Below are positions 1 through 8,247 of a DNA stretch of 64,000 nt, piece by piece; positions within the stretch are counted from its first letter, which is position 1, and each line of letters begins with the position of its first letter. Where the stretch lies: positions 80,753 through 144,752 of the forward strand of contig QFQQ01000008.1 of NCBI GenBank assembly GCA_003243445.1, read 5' to 3'. Both the position numbers and the translations under genes were made by a program. The notes beneath the pieces were generated by a model. It did no database searches and was not told the origin of the DNA. It saw nothing but the letters and a program-made list of their open reading frames with translations. The stretch is from Citrobacter freundii. GTDB lineage: Bacteria; Bacteroidota; Bacteroidia; Chitinophagales; Chitinophagaceae.

Positions 1-432
1 AACTACCGGCAACTGATCAATCATTCACCGGCCGAACCGGTGTTTCCCGCCTTTATCAGCGGTGATGAACTGATCAGTTTTGTGTTATCGGTAAAAAAAG
101 GCTCCATTCAACAGGTAAAAGAGGTTAAAGAGATCCTCGAGATCGGTGCCTATACGGCCAACCCTACCGGAAGTTACTCCAGTGGAATGTTGAAAAAGCT
201 ATCTTTATTACTGGCATTTACCGGTCAGCCGAAATGGATCCTGCTGGATGAGCCGTTTACCACACTGGATATACAGGCACAGCAAAATCTTCACACACTT
301 ATCGCAGGCAGATATAAGGCCGGTGTATCGTTTATTATCACTTCCCACCATGATCTTGAAACTCCCGACCTGCAATTTACCCGCGTCTTCCGCTTGAAAG
401 ATGCACAACTGAAAGAGGAAGCCACTGTATGA
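1..432 (+). CDS. ABC transporter ATP-binding protein, 5' end cut by window
   Basis: C-terminal part of an ABC ATPase that would energise export through the membrane protein encoded next. The frame is open from base 1, so the GTG at 40 is not the real start. Visible motifs, in order, are a signature-like loop (SYSSGMLKKLSLL), Walker B with catalytic Glu (WILLDEP), D-loop (TLD) and the switch His (ITSHHD). Walker A lies outside the window. The stop overlaps the next start as ATGA at 429-432, so the two genes are probably translationally coupled. The family assignment is firm; the substrate is unknown. Confidence 0.93.
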   Translation, partial: NYRQLINHSPAEPVFPAFISGDELISFVLSVKKGSIQQVKEVKEILEIGAYTANPTGSYSSGMLKKLSLLLAFTGQPKWILLDEPFTTLDIQAQQNLHTLIAGRYKAGVSFIITSHHDLETPDLQFTRVFRLKDAQLKEEATV

Positions 433-1577
433 AAGCGATCAGCGTAATATTGAACAGATCCGTAACGGAGCAGTTTTACAAGCAACATGCCGGCGCATTC
501 CTGTTTACATTCTTTATCCTGTTTGGGATTCAGCCGAGTGCCGCAGATCTGTTGCAGTTTCATTATTCGGTGATCGTATCCATCCTCCAATCGGCAACAT
601 TTTTTGGAGTTGCCTCGCTGGTCTGGTCATTATATACACTAAAAGCTGTATTGTTTATAAGGGGATGTTTGAAGAAAGAGTCCTATGATTTCATTTATCT
701 TCTGCTGGGTGTTGAGCGAAACGTCTGCCTGCTTCAACTTGCAGGTGTGCTGGCAGCGATGCTGGCTCCGCTTTTCGCGTACGGATCAGTGATCATGATC
801 GTGGCTGTTCAGCGAAAGCTATGGCTTTCGGGTGCCGGCGTGCTGGCAACGATGTTGTTATTGTTTGTCCTGTCCGTGATGATCACCTGGCGGTTGATTC
901 AAAGAGGAAAGAATAATCAGCTGACGGGCAAAAAGACCGGGTTGCCGGGTGTTCGTTCCGGATTGTTCAGCATGCTGATGCAGTTTGTGTTCAGAAAGCA
1001 GTTGATTACACTGCTGATATTGAAAACGGTGGCATTTACCGCGTTGTATTTTTTTGCAAAAACAGATAGCCAGGTTTTTGAAGGAAGGATGCTGTGGTTA
1101 TTGTTCATCACCGTACTGATCGGGCACGGCGTGATCATCTTCCGGAATTTTCAGTTCATGGAAAATGATCTTTATTTCTACCGCAATATGCCCGTGAGCA
1201 AGTGGTATACGCTCCTTTCGCTGCTGGCATTGTATTCGATCATCCTGATCCCTGAGTTCTGGGCATTGAAAGGGATCATTTTTATCCAGCATGATCTGAG
1301 GGAATATTGCTGGTTGTTGCTGACGGGACCGTCAGTACTGCTATTGATCCACAGCCTGCTTTACTCAGAGGATAATAAAATGGAAGAGTTTCTGGCGTTG
1401 TTGTTCGGTATCTGGGTGATATTTATTTTCTTTAGTTTATCGGGAAACCGGTGGTTGATGCCGGCGGTGGGTTGTGTGTTTGGATTGGTGATATTTATGG
1501 TGTCGTATTATAGGTATGAGAAGAAGGTGGATACGGAAGTGAGTGAACCGAGGAAAAAGAAAGGGTTTTTCAGATAG
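429..1577 (+). CDS. ABC transporter permease, multi-spanning membrane protein
   Basis: 382 residues, rich in hydrophobic stretches (about nine or ten candidate membrane helices, the first near residue 20), ending in a basic tail (RKKKGFFR). It overlaps the upstream ATPase gene by the ATGA arrangement, which identifies it as the membrane partner of a two-component ABC-2-like exporter. I do not recognise a specific subfamily or substrate. The C-terminal Lys/Arg cluster fits the positive-inside rule for a cytoplasmic end. About 1 kb without genes follows, filled mostly by nested inverted repeats. Confidence 0.8.
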   Translation: MKAISVILNRSVTEQFYKQHAGAFLFTFFILFGIQPSAADLLQFHYSVIVSILQSATFFGVASLVWSLYTLKAVLFIRGCLKKESYDFIYLLLGVERNVCLLQLAGVLAAMLAPLFAYGSVIMIVAVQRKLWLSGAGVLATMLLLFVLSVMITWRLIQRGKNNQLTGKKTGLPGVRSGLFSMLMQFVFRKQLITLLILKTVAFTALYFFAKTDSQVFEGRMLWLLFITVLIGHGVIIFRNFQFMENDLYFYRNMPVSKWYTLLSLLALYSIILIPEFWALKGIIFIQHDLREYCWLLLTGPSVLLLIHSLLYSEDNKMEEFLALLFGIWVIFIFFSLSGNRWLMPAVGCVFGLVIFMVSYYRYEKKVDTEVSEPRKKKGFFR

Positions 1578-1960
1578 AACTAAAATTATTGGAGTGCGGT
1601 ATGATGCTGAGGGTTATACGTAGTTTCTGGCTATTGCTGTCGGATAAAACAGTGATTGACTAATTTCCCATCTATTTCAGAATAAAACAATTCAATTCAG
1701 CTGCCTTTGCCAGGCAGACACCTTTCGGTGAAGCTGGTGGTGTTTTTAGTTGTGCGTATTACATTCGTGGATCCATGATGGCTGCGTGATGGGAAGACGC
1801 GTTCAGCGGGGCAATTGATCGCGCGCTCCTCACCCACAATTAAAATTGTGGGCTAGTCGTACCTCAAAATAATAGAAGATTACGTCCATCTTTCCACCGT
1901 TTGAACCAGTTTCCTGAATGCAGCGTGGTCGTTTAGTTAACGGGAAGCTGTTCGCTCGCC

Positions 1961-2563
1961 TTGGCGTAGGCCCCCTCTAAATCTCCCCTTCAGGCTAATC
2001 GTTACCCAAATTTTCGGGTTCACCTAAGCACATTCAATAATTTTTCCACTTTCAAAACCTGAAGGATAATCGCGCTGTCATCCCGGGCGTCTGATTCCAG
2101 ACTATAACAATTCTAAACGACGCAGACCCGGGACGAGCAGTTCCCTCTGAAGCGACTTATGCCGGACCGATTAAGGAGACTAACGAACAGAATGCCTGCC
2201 GATCCGGCATCCCCGCATACGTTCACTTAGTTCCCCTTCCGCTGAAGTCCATCAGGAAAACACTATCTGCAAATGTTTGAAAAGATCGTTTGAAAGACCT
2301 TATGACGAGATGCCGGAACATCAATCGTTATACTTGTTAATATATCAGGTTTGGTCCGGCATAAGTCGCTTTGGAGGGGACTGCTCGTCCCGGGTCTGCG
2401 TCGTTTAGAATTGTTATAGTCTGGAATCAGACGCCCGGGATGACAGGGTGTTTTTCCTTCATGCTTTGAAAAAGGGAAGTCGATAACACTGGCGAACATA
2501 CTTCTCAAAACTTGGGTAATGATTAGCCTGAAGGGAGAGATTTAGAGGGGGCCCTACGCCAGG
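1961..2563. repeat. Outer inverted repeat, GGCGTAGG/CCCCCTCTAAATC family (copy B1)
   Basis: The left arm at 1961-2010 (GGCGTAGGCCCCCTCTAAAT, then TCTCC, CAGGCTAATCGTTACCCAA) is the reverse complement of the right arm at 2511-2563, with a few mismatches. The right arm ends 4 bp from the stop codon of the sugar kinase, so the element lies directly 3' of that gene. Two more copies of the same arm family occur at 61556-61729 and 63858-64000. The sequence left of the arm (1800-1960) also resembles 61480-61555, so the repeated unit is longer than the arms. Bases 1578-1960 hold no other feature I can support. Confidence 0.85.
2076..2445. repeat. Inner inverted repeat nested within B1, arms of about 92 bp
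   Basis: The arm at 2076-2167 (starting TGTCATCCCGGGCGTCTG) pairs almost perfectly with 2353-2445 (ending ACGCCCGGGATGACA). The stem is nested inside the outer repeat, with about 185 bp between the arms. Each arm has its own small palindrome (CCCGGGCGTCTG ... CAGACCCGGGA). No open frame of credible length occupies the loop. This looks like a repeat inserted within a repeat, or a long non-autonomous element. Confidence 0.85.
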
Positions 2564-2566
2564 TTA

Positions 2567-4048
2567 TCATCGTATTTCTTTAAACCGTTTGTACAATTCT
2601 TTATACACCGCAAAATTCTTTTCATAAACATCCTCAACTCCCCTTACCGGTTTATACAACTCATCTTCTTTCATAAAACCTTTCACTTCTTTCCATTCCT
2701 TTATAATACCTGTTGCTTTCATCGCCATAAATATTGCGCCCATTGCAGAGGCGTCTGCTGCGTATGATACGCGAACGGGTTTTTGTAAAATGTCCGTAAT
2801 GATACGCAGCCAAACCGGTGATTCAATAAAACCACCGCCGGCAAAAAGCGTATCAACGGCAATCCCGTTTTCTTCAATTGCCAGCAGGATCTGCTTCAAC
2901 GAATAACCGACGCCTTCCAGCACGGCCCGGAGGTAGTGAGCCCGCGTATGCGACGCTGTCATACCGATAAACATACCGCTGGCTTCTGCGTCCCAGACCG
3001 GTGCACGCTCGCCGTATATATAGGGAAGAAAGATCAGGCCACCGGCACCGGGTTCTATTGCACCGGCTTTTGGCATCAGTTCTTCAAGATATGCATCGAA
3101 TGACCGGGTATTATCTGTAAAGATCTGGATAAACCATTTAAGCAACAGACCCCCATTGTTGATCGCGCCACCGGGCAGATAGAAGTCTTTATCCAATCTG
3201 TAATTGAACAAGCGGTTCTGCTGATCCTGCACCGGCTGATCACTCAGGATCCGGATCGCGCCGCTGGTGCCGATCGTCAACGCAGCTTCCCCGGGAAGAA
3301 TGGCGCCCGCGCCGGTATTGGCAAGGCCGCCGTCACTGCCGCCATGAATGAATGCAATAGCTGTGTTGAGGCCGAACAGTTTTTTATATTCAGGAAGAAT
3401 AGATGGTAAGAGATCTGTGGGTTCAGCAAGCGTTGAAAGTTTCGCTGCATCTATCCCTGCAAAGTCAAGCGCCGGTTTATACCATCGTAATGTCTTTACA
3501 TCAAGCAAGCCGGTTGCAGAAGCAATGCCGGTATCTACCGTATATTTTCCTGTAAGCCGGAAAAAAATGTATTCTTTTCCCGAGATGAATTTGTGCGTGG
3601 CCTCAAATATCTCCGGCATTTCCCTTCTTATCCATGCGATCTTGCATAGCGGAGACATTGGATGAACAGGCGTTCCGGTATGGTCATGGATCTGCTGGCC
3701 TGATGCAGTTGCTTTGAGACTTGCAGCAATCTCGCTGCTGCGGGTATCTGCCCATGTCCATAAAGTAGTGAGTGGATGCCCTTCGCTATCCACTGCCATC
3801 AGGCTGTGCATTGCCGCACTGAAACTGACAGCCAGGATCTGCTGTTTTTCGGGAACTGATTGAATGGCCCTGGTAAGCACATCGATCACTGCGTTGAATA
3901 ACTGATCGGGATCCTGCTCATGATAACCGGCCTTTGGCTGCTGTGAAGGATAACCTGCCTTTACTTCATTCAACACCTCTGCTGCAGAAGTGGTGACAAC
4001 TGCTTTGCAGTGGGTGGTGCCGATGTCTATGGCGATAAAGTAAGGCAA
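2567..4048 (-). CDS. FGGY-family carbohydrate kinase, probable gluconokinase/xylulokinase type
   Basis: 493 residues, the usual length for FGGY kinases (about 490-510), which phosphorylate a sugar or sugar acid with ATP in the cytoplasm. The N-terminal phosphate-binding loop is DIGTTHCK (residues 8-15); the hinge/active region has GGSDGGLANTGAG near residue 240. The C-terminal ATPase lobe has GGGFIESPVWLRIITDI. The sequence resembles FGGY-type gluconokinases, but substrate cannot be fixed by eye and no pathway genes are adjacent. ATG start. The gene is bounded on both sides by intergenic inverted repeats (B1 3' of it, A1 upstream) and is probably monocistronic. Confidence 0.87.
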   Translation of the reverse strand: MPYFIAIDIGTTHCKAVVTTSAAEVLNEVKAGYPSQQPKAGYHEQDPDQLFNAVIDVLTRAIQSVPEKQQILAVSFSAAMHSLMAVDSEGHPLTTLWTWADTRSSEIAASLKATASGQQIHDHTGTPVHPMSPLCKIAWIRREMPEIFEATHKFISGKEYIFFRLTGKYTVDTGIASATGLLDVKTLRWYKPALDFAGIDAAKLSTLAEPTDLLPSILPEYKKLFGLNTAIAFIHGGSDGGLANTGAGAILPGEAALTIGTSGAIRILSDQPVQDQQNRLFNYRLDKDFYLPGGAINNGGLLLKWFIQIFTDNTRSFDAYLEELMPKAGAIEPGAGGLIFLPYIYGERAPVWDAEASGMFIGMTASHTRAHYLRAVLEGVGYSLKQILLAIEENGIAVDTLFAGGGFIESPVWLRIITDILQKPVRVSYAADASAMGAIFMAMKATGIIKEWKEVKGFMKEDELYKPVRGVEDVYEKNFAVYKELYKRFKEIR

Positions 4049-4061
4049 GGAAGATGTTTAT

Positions 4062-4193
4062 AGGTTTCAGAGGTTCCAGGAGTTCCAGAGGTTTCAGCGG
4101 TTCTTCAAAAAAGATATTTGCCTTTGCAATTGCACGCTGCAATACGCGGTAGCAACCTATGAAACCTCTGGAACTCCTGGAACCTCTGAAACT
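4062..4193. repeat. 3'-end inverted repeat, family A, copy 1
   Basis: The left arm is built from repeated GGTTTCAGAGGTTCCAG-like units of about 12 bp (from 4062). It is mirrored by GAAACCTCTGGAACTCC and similar units up to 4193, giving a 33-bp perfect stem. The interior carries GCGGTAGCAACCT, a motif shared by most copies. It ends 10 bp beyond the ftsY stop codon. Six copies occur between 4 and 18 kb and none later. Confidence 0.9.
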
Positions 4194-4202
4194 TTACTTC
4201 TT

Positions 4203-5168
4203 TTATGCTTTTTCAAGATTGAACAGACTATCCACAAATTCATGTTTATCGAAAACCAGCAGATCTTCCATTTTTTCACCCACGCCAATGAATTTAACAG
4301 GGATCTTGAATTGATTAGCGATGGCCAATACCACGCCGCCTTTGGCGGTGCCATCGAGTTTGGTGATGGCGAGCGCGGATACATCCGTTGCCGCGGTGAA
4401 TTGCCGGGCTTGTTCCAGTGCGTTCTGACCGGTGGAACCGTCAAGCACCAGCAACACTTCATGCGGAGCATCGGGGATCACTTTCTGGATCACGCGTTTG
4501 ATCTTCGAAAGTTCTTCCATCAGGTGAGCTTTGTTGTGGAGACGGCCGGCGGTATCGATCAGCACTACCTCAGATTGACGGGCAACAGCGCTTTGTGCGG
4601 TATCGAATGCAACGGCTGCGGGATCTGAACCCATGTCCTGTTTTACGATCGGTACACCTACACGTTCGCTCCAGATGGTCAGCTGATCAACAGCCGCGGC
4701 GCGAAATGTATCTGCGGCACCAAGTAATACCTGCTTGCCGGCTTTCTTGAAATTGTAGGCGAGTTTGCCAATTGTTGTGGTCTTGCCCACGCCGTTCACA
4801 CCAACCACCAATATGATATAAGGTTTTGCGGGCAGCGGAGTATTAAAAGCGTAATTATTTGATTCCGGAGCATCTACAAGAATTTCCTCCATTTCCTGTT
4901 GAAGCAGCTTGTTCAGCTCCGCTGTGTTCATATACTTGTCCTTCGCTACTCTTTTCTCGATCCGTTCGATGATCTTCACGGTCGTCTCGATGCCAACATC
5001 TGCCCCTACCAGTGCCTCTTCCAGGTTATCGAGTACTTCCTCATCTACGGTGCTTTTACCGGCGATCGCCTTGGTGATGCGTGAAAGAAACCCTTCTTTC
5101 GTCTTTTGCAGCCCCTGGTCGAGCGATTCCTTTTCTTTCTTTCCGAACAGTTTATTGAACAAGCCCAT
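4203..5168 (-). CDS. ftsY: Signal recognition particle receptor FtsY
   Basis: SRP-family GTPase that docks SRP-ribosome complexes at the inner membrane for co-translational insertion. 321 residues. It has an N-terminal basic/acidic helix with the NG-domain N bundle (to about 110), the P-loop GVNGVGKTT (123-131), the insertion-box region with ADTFRAAAVDQL (152-163), DTAGR (205-209) and TKLDGTAKGG (269-278). The acidic A domain is short, as in many Bacteroidota. The gene lies downstream of rpmB-rpmG-DUF4295 on the same strand, a conserved arrangement in this phylum, but a C-family repeat separates it from DUF4295. Confidence 0.97.
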   Translation of the reverse strand: MGLFNKLFGKKEKESLDQGLQKTKEGFLSRITKAIAGKSTVDEEVLDNLEEALVGADVGIETTVKIIERIEKRVAKDKYMNTAELNKLLQQEMEEILVDAPESNNYAFNTPLPAKPYIILVVGVNGVGKTTTIGKLAYNFKKAGKQVLLGAADTFRAAAVDQLTIWSERVGVPIVKQDMGSDPAAVAFDTAQSAVARQSEVVLIDTAGRLHNKAHLMEELSKIKRVIQKVIPDAPHEVLLVLDGSTGQNALEQARQFTAATDVSALAITKLDGTAKGGVVLAIANQFKIPVKFIGVGEKMEDLLVFDKHEFVDSLFNLEKA

Positions 5169-5196
5169 GATGGTTGTTTTAATAGGTTAGTTTGCT

Positions 5197-5296
5197 GAAG
5201 TCAAAAGTAAAAAGTCAAAAGTAAAAATATCAGGCGCTATGATCGAAGGAATCTTCGGCTCCCGTGCCTGATATCTTTACTTTTTAATTTTTACTT
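5197..5296. repeat. 3'-end inverted repeat, family C, copy 1 (AAAGTAAAAA type)
   Basis: AAAGTAAAAATATCAGGC on the left is mirrored by GCCTGATATCTTTACTTTTT on the right, with an inner small stem (GAAGGAATCTTC). It lies between the DUF4295 stop and the ftsY start, so 3' of DUF4295. The second copy is at 6217-6316. The AT-rich outer arms and GC-rich middle would form a stable hairpin on either strand. Confidence 0.85.
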
Positions 5297-5364
5297 TGCG
5301 TTTCGTAAACAAGAAAAGCCACCCGTGTTGCGGATAGCTTTTAATATCTTTTGCCTGCCAGAAA

Positions 5365-5538
5365 TTACTTCTGAGCGAGGAATTCCTTAACCTTGTCTTT
5401 GTGAACGATCTGCTCTTTGAAAGTGTAGGCGCCAGTTTTTGGGCTTCTTACAGCCTTGATAACTTTTGTCCAGTTCTTTGCTTCAGCAGATGCTTTAAGG
5501 TCTTTTACTTTCGCGTTTTTGGAAGCTGCTTTTGCCAT
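5365..5538 (-). CDS. DUF4295 small basic protein, ribosome-associated cluster
   Basis: 57-residue Lys-rich protein starting MAKAASKNAKVKDLK and ending VKEFLAQK, read on the minus strand from the CAT at 5536-5538 to the stop at 5365. This is the short conserved protein that in Bacteroidota lies between rpmG and ftsY (DUF4295). Size, charge and position suggest a ribosomal or ribosome-associated role. A Bacteroidota-specific ribosomal protein named bL38 has been reported from a Flavobacterium ribosome, and this could be that family, but I cannot confirm it here. It is 67 bp downstream of rpmG and probably co-transcribed. Confidence 0.87.
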   Translation of the reverse strand: MAKAASKNAKVKDLKASAEAKNWTKVIKAVRSPKTGAYTFKEQIVHKDKVKEFLAQK

Positions 5539-5605
5539 GGTCTTATGTGTTTTTATTCATCGCCAATTGGGATCACAGGATCACGACCGGCAATAAACGG
5601 TAAAC

Positions 5606-5788
5606 TTATTTAATTTCTTTGTGAACAGTCACTTTCTTCAGGATCGGGTTATATTTCTTTAACTCCAATCTTTCAGGATTGTTCTTTTTGTTTTTTACCG
5701 TGATATAACGGCTGGTGCCAGGCTGACCACTTGTTTTGTGCTCAGTGCATTCCAGGATCACTTGTACACGGTTTCCTTTCTTTGCCAT
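5606..5788 (-). CDS. rpmG: 50S ribosomal protein L33 (bL33)
   Basis: 60 residues with the family pattern MAKKGNRVQVILECTEHK, then RYITVKNKKNNPERLELKKYNP. It is a small component of the large ribosomal subunit near the E site. The zinc Cys pairs found in some paralogues are absent (single Cys at position 14), so this is the Cys-free form. It follows rpmB by 76 bp and precedes DUF4295, the normal order in Bacteroidota. Confidence 0.96.
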   Translation of the reverse strand: MAKKGNRVQVILECTEHKTSGQPGTSRYITVKNKKNNPERLELKKYNPILKKVTVHKEIK

Positions 5789-5864
5789 TGTTATTTATTT
5801 ATACTTTTTTGCGGCGATCACTACAGACAATATGCCTGCAGATTTCCGCCAACCTTAAACCGAA

Positions 5865-6101
5865 TTAGATTTTCTCTCCCTGCGCTCTAAGTTGCTTAAC
5901 TACTGCGTAAAGACCATTCTTATTGATAGTACGCAGCGCATCTGTAGACAGTTTCAGCGTAATCCATTTGTCTTCCTCTACCAGATAGAATTTCTTTTTC
6001 TGTAAATTAGGCAGAAAACGACGCTTGGTCTTAATGTTGGAGTGAGACACCTTGTGTCCTCCGATCGGCGTTTTACCTGTAACCTGACATACTCTAGCCA
6101 T
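5865..6101 (-). CDS. rpmB: 50S ribosomal protein L28 (bL28)
   Basis: 78 residues from the ATG at 6101: MARVCQVTGKTPIGGHKVSHS, with the typical KTKRRFLPNLQKKKFYL core and LSTDALRTI. The frame continues upstream to 6200, but that extension is not L28-like and contains the promoter, so the internal start is chosen. It heads the rpmB-rpmG-DUF4295 cluster. A perfect TAnnTTTG box lies 23 bp upstream. Confidence 0.96.
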   Translation of the reverse strand: MARVCQVTGKTPIGGHKVSHSNIKTKRRFLPNLQKKKFYLVEEDKWITLKLSTDALRTINKNGLYAVVKQLRAQGEKI

Positions 6102-6123
6102 GACGATTCGAAATTTAGGACGG

Positions 6124-6131
6124 CAAAGGTA
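6124..6131 (-). promoter_or_regulatory. Bacteroidota -7 promoter box of rpmB
   Basis: On the minus strand the sequence reads TACCTTTG, an exact match to TAnnTTTG. It predicts transcription starting about 6117, a leader of roughly 16 nt before the rpmB ATG. No clear TTTG is found 20 bp upstream, so the -33 element is weak. Confidence 0.6.
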
Positions 6132-6216
6132 GGGATAAAACGTGAGAATAATAAGGAGAAATCGAAAAAATTCAGTGTTTTGCAGTTTGAAGTTACTCAC
6201 ACCTGTGGATTTCTAA

Positions 6217-6316
6217 GTAAAAAGTCGAAATTAAAAAGTAAAAATGGTGCCCCTTCGCCAGATAATGCTCCGGCTCCCTGAAGTTTTTTACTTTTTAATT
6301 TTGACTTTTTACTTTA
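6217..6316. repeat. 3'-end inverted repeat, family C, copy 2
   Basis: AAGTAAAAAGTCGAAATTAAAA on the left pairs with TTTTTAATTTTGACTTTTTACTT on the right, around a GC-rich middle (CCTTCGCCAGATAATGCTCCGG). It lies 13 bp beyond the stop of the AI-2E family transporter gene and upstream of rpmB. Same family as 5197-5296. Confidence 0.8.
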
Positions 6317-6328
6317 ATTATCAGCAAG

Positions 6329-7435
6329 TTATTGCGATTTGCCCTTTTCTATGATCTTCCGTTTGCGTTTTGTCAGCATCGACAGGTCATCCCCCATCAG
6401 CATCCCCCAAGGCTTCAGATCATCCACCCGGTCAAAGATCGATTTCATGATGGCGATGCCCGGAATGGAGAGGAACATGCCCGAAACACCGGCCAATGCC
6501 CCTCCTATCAGCACGCCGATGATGCTTACGAGTGCGTTGATCCGTACTTTGCTGCTCACCACGTAGGGCATCAGGAAATTGTTGTCGATGAACTGTACCA
6601 CGGTCAGGATCACGGCCACCCAGATAATGTCTGAGATCTGCGTAGACGTGGTCAGCGTGATGGCCATACAAAGAACGGTGGCTACCAGCATGCCCACATA
6701 AGGGATCATGTTCAGGATGGCCGCCAGTACGGCCAGGAAGATCGCGTACTTGATCCCGATGATCAGGAAGCCGACCGCGTTCAGTGCTGCCACGATGCCC
6801 ATTTCGATCAGCAGGCCGACCATATAGCCCTGTACGATCGTCTTCGATTCCTCCATTACTTCTTCCACGCTCGTTTTGTGCTTCTCCGAAAAAATATCAA
6901 TAAAAAATTTCCTGATCAGCGCCCTGTAATACATGATCAGAAATGTATAGATCGGTAATAAAATCACCATCAGCAATGCCGAGATGGCTGATACGAGGGT
7001 AGTTCCCACCACACTTCCGCCCGAATCCTTCAACCCGCTCGTGGCATCCTGCACGGCTTTGTCCTGCTCCCTGTAACTGAAATGAAAGGTCTCAGCGATC
7101 CACTTTTGTACAGTATGCAGATGCTCGGTGAAATGCTGTTTGATCGAAGGAAAATCTTTTACAAAGACCGCGATCTGCGATGAGAGAAAGTAGATGATCG
7201 CACCAATGATCAGTAGCGCAAACAATATCGACAACAGCATGGCGATCACTTTGGGTATGCCCCACTTCAATAAACGGTTATTGACCGGCAGTAACAAGAT
7301 CGCGAGTACGATCGCAAAGAACAATGGCATCAGGATATCCTGACCGATAAAGATCAATCCTCCCAAAAGGACGATCGCGAGAAGATTCAACGAGAACTTT
7401 ACGTAAAAAGGTGGTGCTTGCCGGCCTGTGGTCAT
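6329..7435 (-). CDS. AI-2E family (PerM-like) transporter
   Basis: 368 residues with about eight hydrophobic segments, arranged as in the AI-2E/PerM exporter family: an N-terminal pair of membrane helices, a large soluble loop (about residues 90-145), then a C-terminal membrane block. Family-type motifs are PIYTFLIMYY, GLLIEMGIVAALNAVGFLIIGIKYA and LNMIPYVGMLVA. It is a general inner-membrane transporter family; the name comes from E. coli TqsA, and export of autoinducer here is not implied. It has a basic C-terminal tail (TKRKRKIIEKGKSQ). Flanked by repeat copies C2 and A2. Confidence 0.9.
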   Translation of the reverse strand: MTTGRQAPPFYVKFSLNLLAIVLLGGLIFIGQDILMPLFFAIVLAILLLPVNNRLLKWGIPKVIAMLLSILFALLIIGAIIYFLSSQIAVFVKDFPSIKQHFTEHLHTVQKWIAETFHFSYREQDKAVQDATSGLKDSGGSVVGTTLVSAISALLMVILLPIYTFLIMYYRALIRKFFIDIFSEKHKTSVEEVMEESKTIVQGYMVGLLIEMGIVAALNAVGFLIIGIKYAIFLAVLAAILNMIPYVGMLVATVLCMAITLTTSTQISDIIWVAVILTVVQFIDNNFLMPYVVSSKVRINALVSIIGVLIGGALAGVSGMFLSIPGIAIMKSIFDRVDDLKPWGMLMGDDLSMLTKRKRKIIEKGKSQ

Positions 7436-7496
7436 GTGTAGCAGTTTGTACTTACGGTGTTAAAACTGTACCAATCTTACCGAAGGGGGTATATAT

Positions 7497-7630
7497 GTTC
7501 CAGAGGTTCCAGGAGTTCCAGGGGTTCCATAAGTTCCTCAGGCCTGGAAGTCTCCGAAAGAATAGGAATGTTCAAACCGCGGCAGCAACCTCTGGAACCT
7601 CTGAAACCTATGGAACTCCTGGAACCTTTG
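7497..7630. repeat. 3'-end inverted repeat, family A, copy 2
   Basis: Units TTCCAGAGGTTCCAGGAGTTCC on the left and GAACTCCTGGAACC on the right, with the shared interior CCGCGGCAGCAACCTCTGG. It ends 2 bp before the stop codon of the VOC gene, so it is 3' of that minus-strand gene. Confidence 0.88.
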
Positions 7631-7631
7631 G

Positions 7632-8084
7632 TCAGCTTTTGTTCATCACCTCCATCTCCCGCTGCGCCAGCTGATCCAGCGGCACATCTTCCACATGTGT
7701 TGCGATCCACCATTCATTTCCCCACGCGTCGCGAATGCCGGCGTTGCGGTCGCCATAGAACATGTCTGCGGGTTCCATCAGCGAGACGGCGCCGGCCCCG
7801 ATAGCTTTCCTGAAGGTTTCATCGCAATTTTCTACATAGAGATAGACGGAAAAGGGCTGCGCCTGCCATTGCTGATTCGCCTGAAAGACCATGATGATGG
7901 TATCACCGATCTTTATCTCGGCAACATGAAAGCTGCCATCTTCGCGTTTTATATTACGCAACTCTTCGCCTTCATCCGTTGCACCAAATACTTTTTTCAG
8001 GAATGCGACCAGTCCGGGTGCATCTTCTACCCTTGTACACGCTGTGACATTATGAAAACCTGCTGGTTTATATGATATAGCCAT
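7632..8084 (-). CDS. VOC family (glyoxalase/PhnB-like) protein
   Basis: 150 residues from the ATG at 8084 (MAISYKPAGFHNVTACTRVED). It has two beta-alpha-beta-beta-beta-like modules typical of the vicinal-oxygen-chelate fold, seen as HNVTACTRVEDAPGLVAFLKKVFG and later the DMFYGDRNAGIRDAWGNEWW segment characteristic of PhnB-like VOC proteins. These are small cytosolic metalloenzymes or binding proteins; the ligand cannot be told. The frame runs on upstream to 8228, but that part translates a D-family repeat and is rejected as coding. Confidence 0.87.
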   Translation of the reverse strand: MAISYKPAGFHNVTACTRVEDAPGLVAFLKKVFGATDEGEELRNIKREDGSFHVAEIKIGDTIIMVFQANQQWQAQPFSVYLYVENCDETFRKAIGAGAVSLMEPADMFYGDRNAGIRDAWGNEWWIATHVEDVPLDQLAQREMEVMNKS

Positions 8085-8123
8085 AATTTTTTTAGAGTTA
8101 TAGCTATAACCGTACCATGAGAA

Positions 8124-8240
8124 ATCGATGGTGGATGTTGGATGGTCGATGTTCGACTTGAAGTTGAAATTGTTGTCAATACTGATCATTAGTGATGGAT
8201 AAAACTCAACGTCAGGGTTGGCCTTCAAACATCAATGTCG
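8124..8240. repeat. Intergenic repeat, family D, copy 1 (GATGTTGGATGGTCGATG type)
   Basis: ATCGATGGTGGATGTTGG, then ATGGTCGATGTTCGAC on the left, with a weaker mirrored ACATCAATGTCGATA on the right. It lies just 3' of the 83-residue gene at 8248-8499. A better-preserved copy is at 16107-16243. Confidence 0.65.
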
Positions 8241-8247
8241 ATACCTC

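Noticed and set aside
1710..1760. Possible terminator after the ABC permease (CACCTTTCGGTG, then a T run)
   Set aside because: The 4-bp stem is too short and the T run is not adjacent.
7632..8228. Longer VOC protein starting at 8228
   Set aside because: The extra 48 codons translate a D-family intergenic repeat; homology begins at the ATG at 8084.
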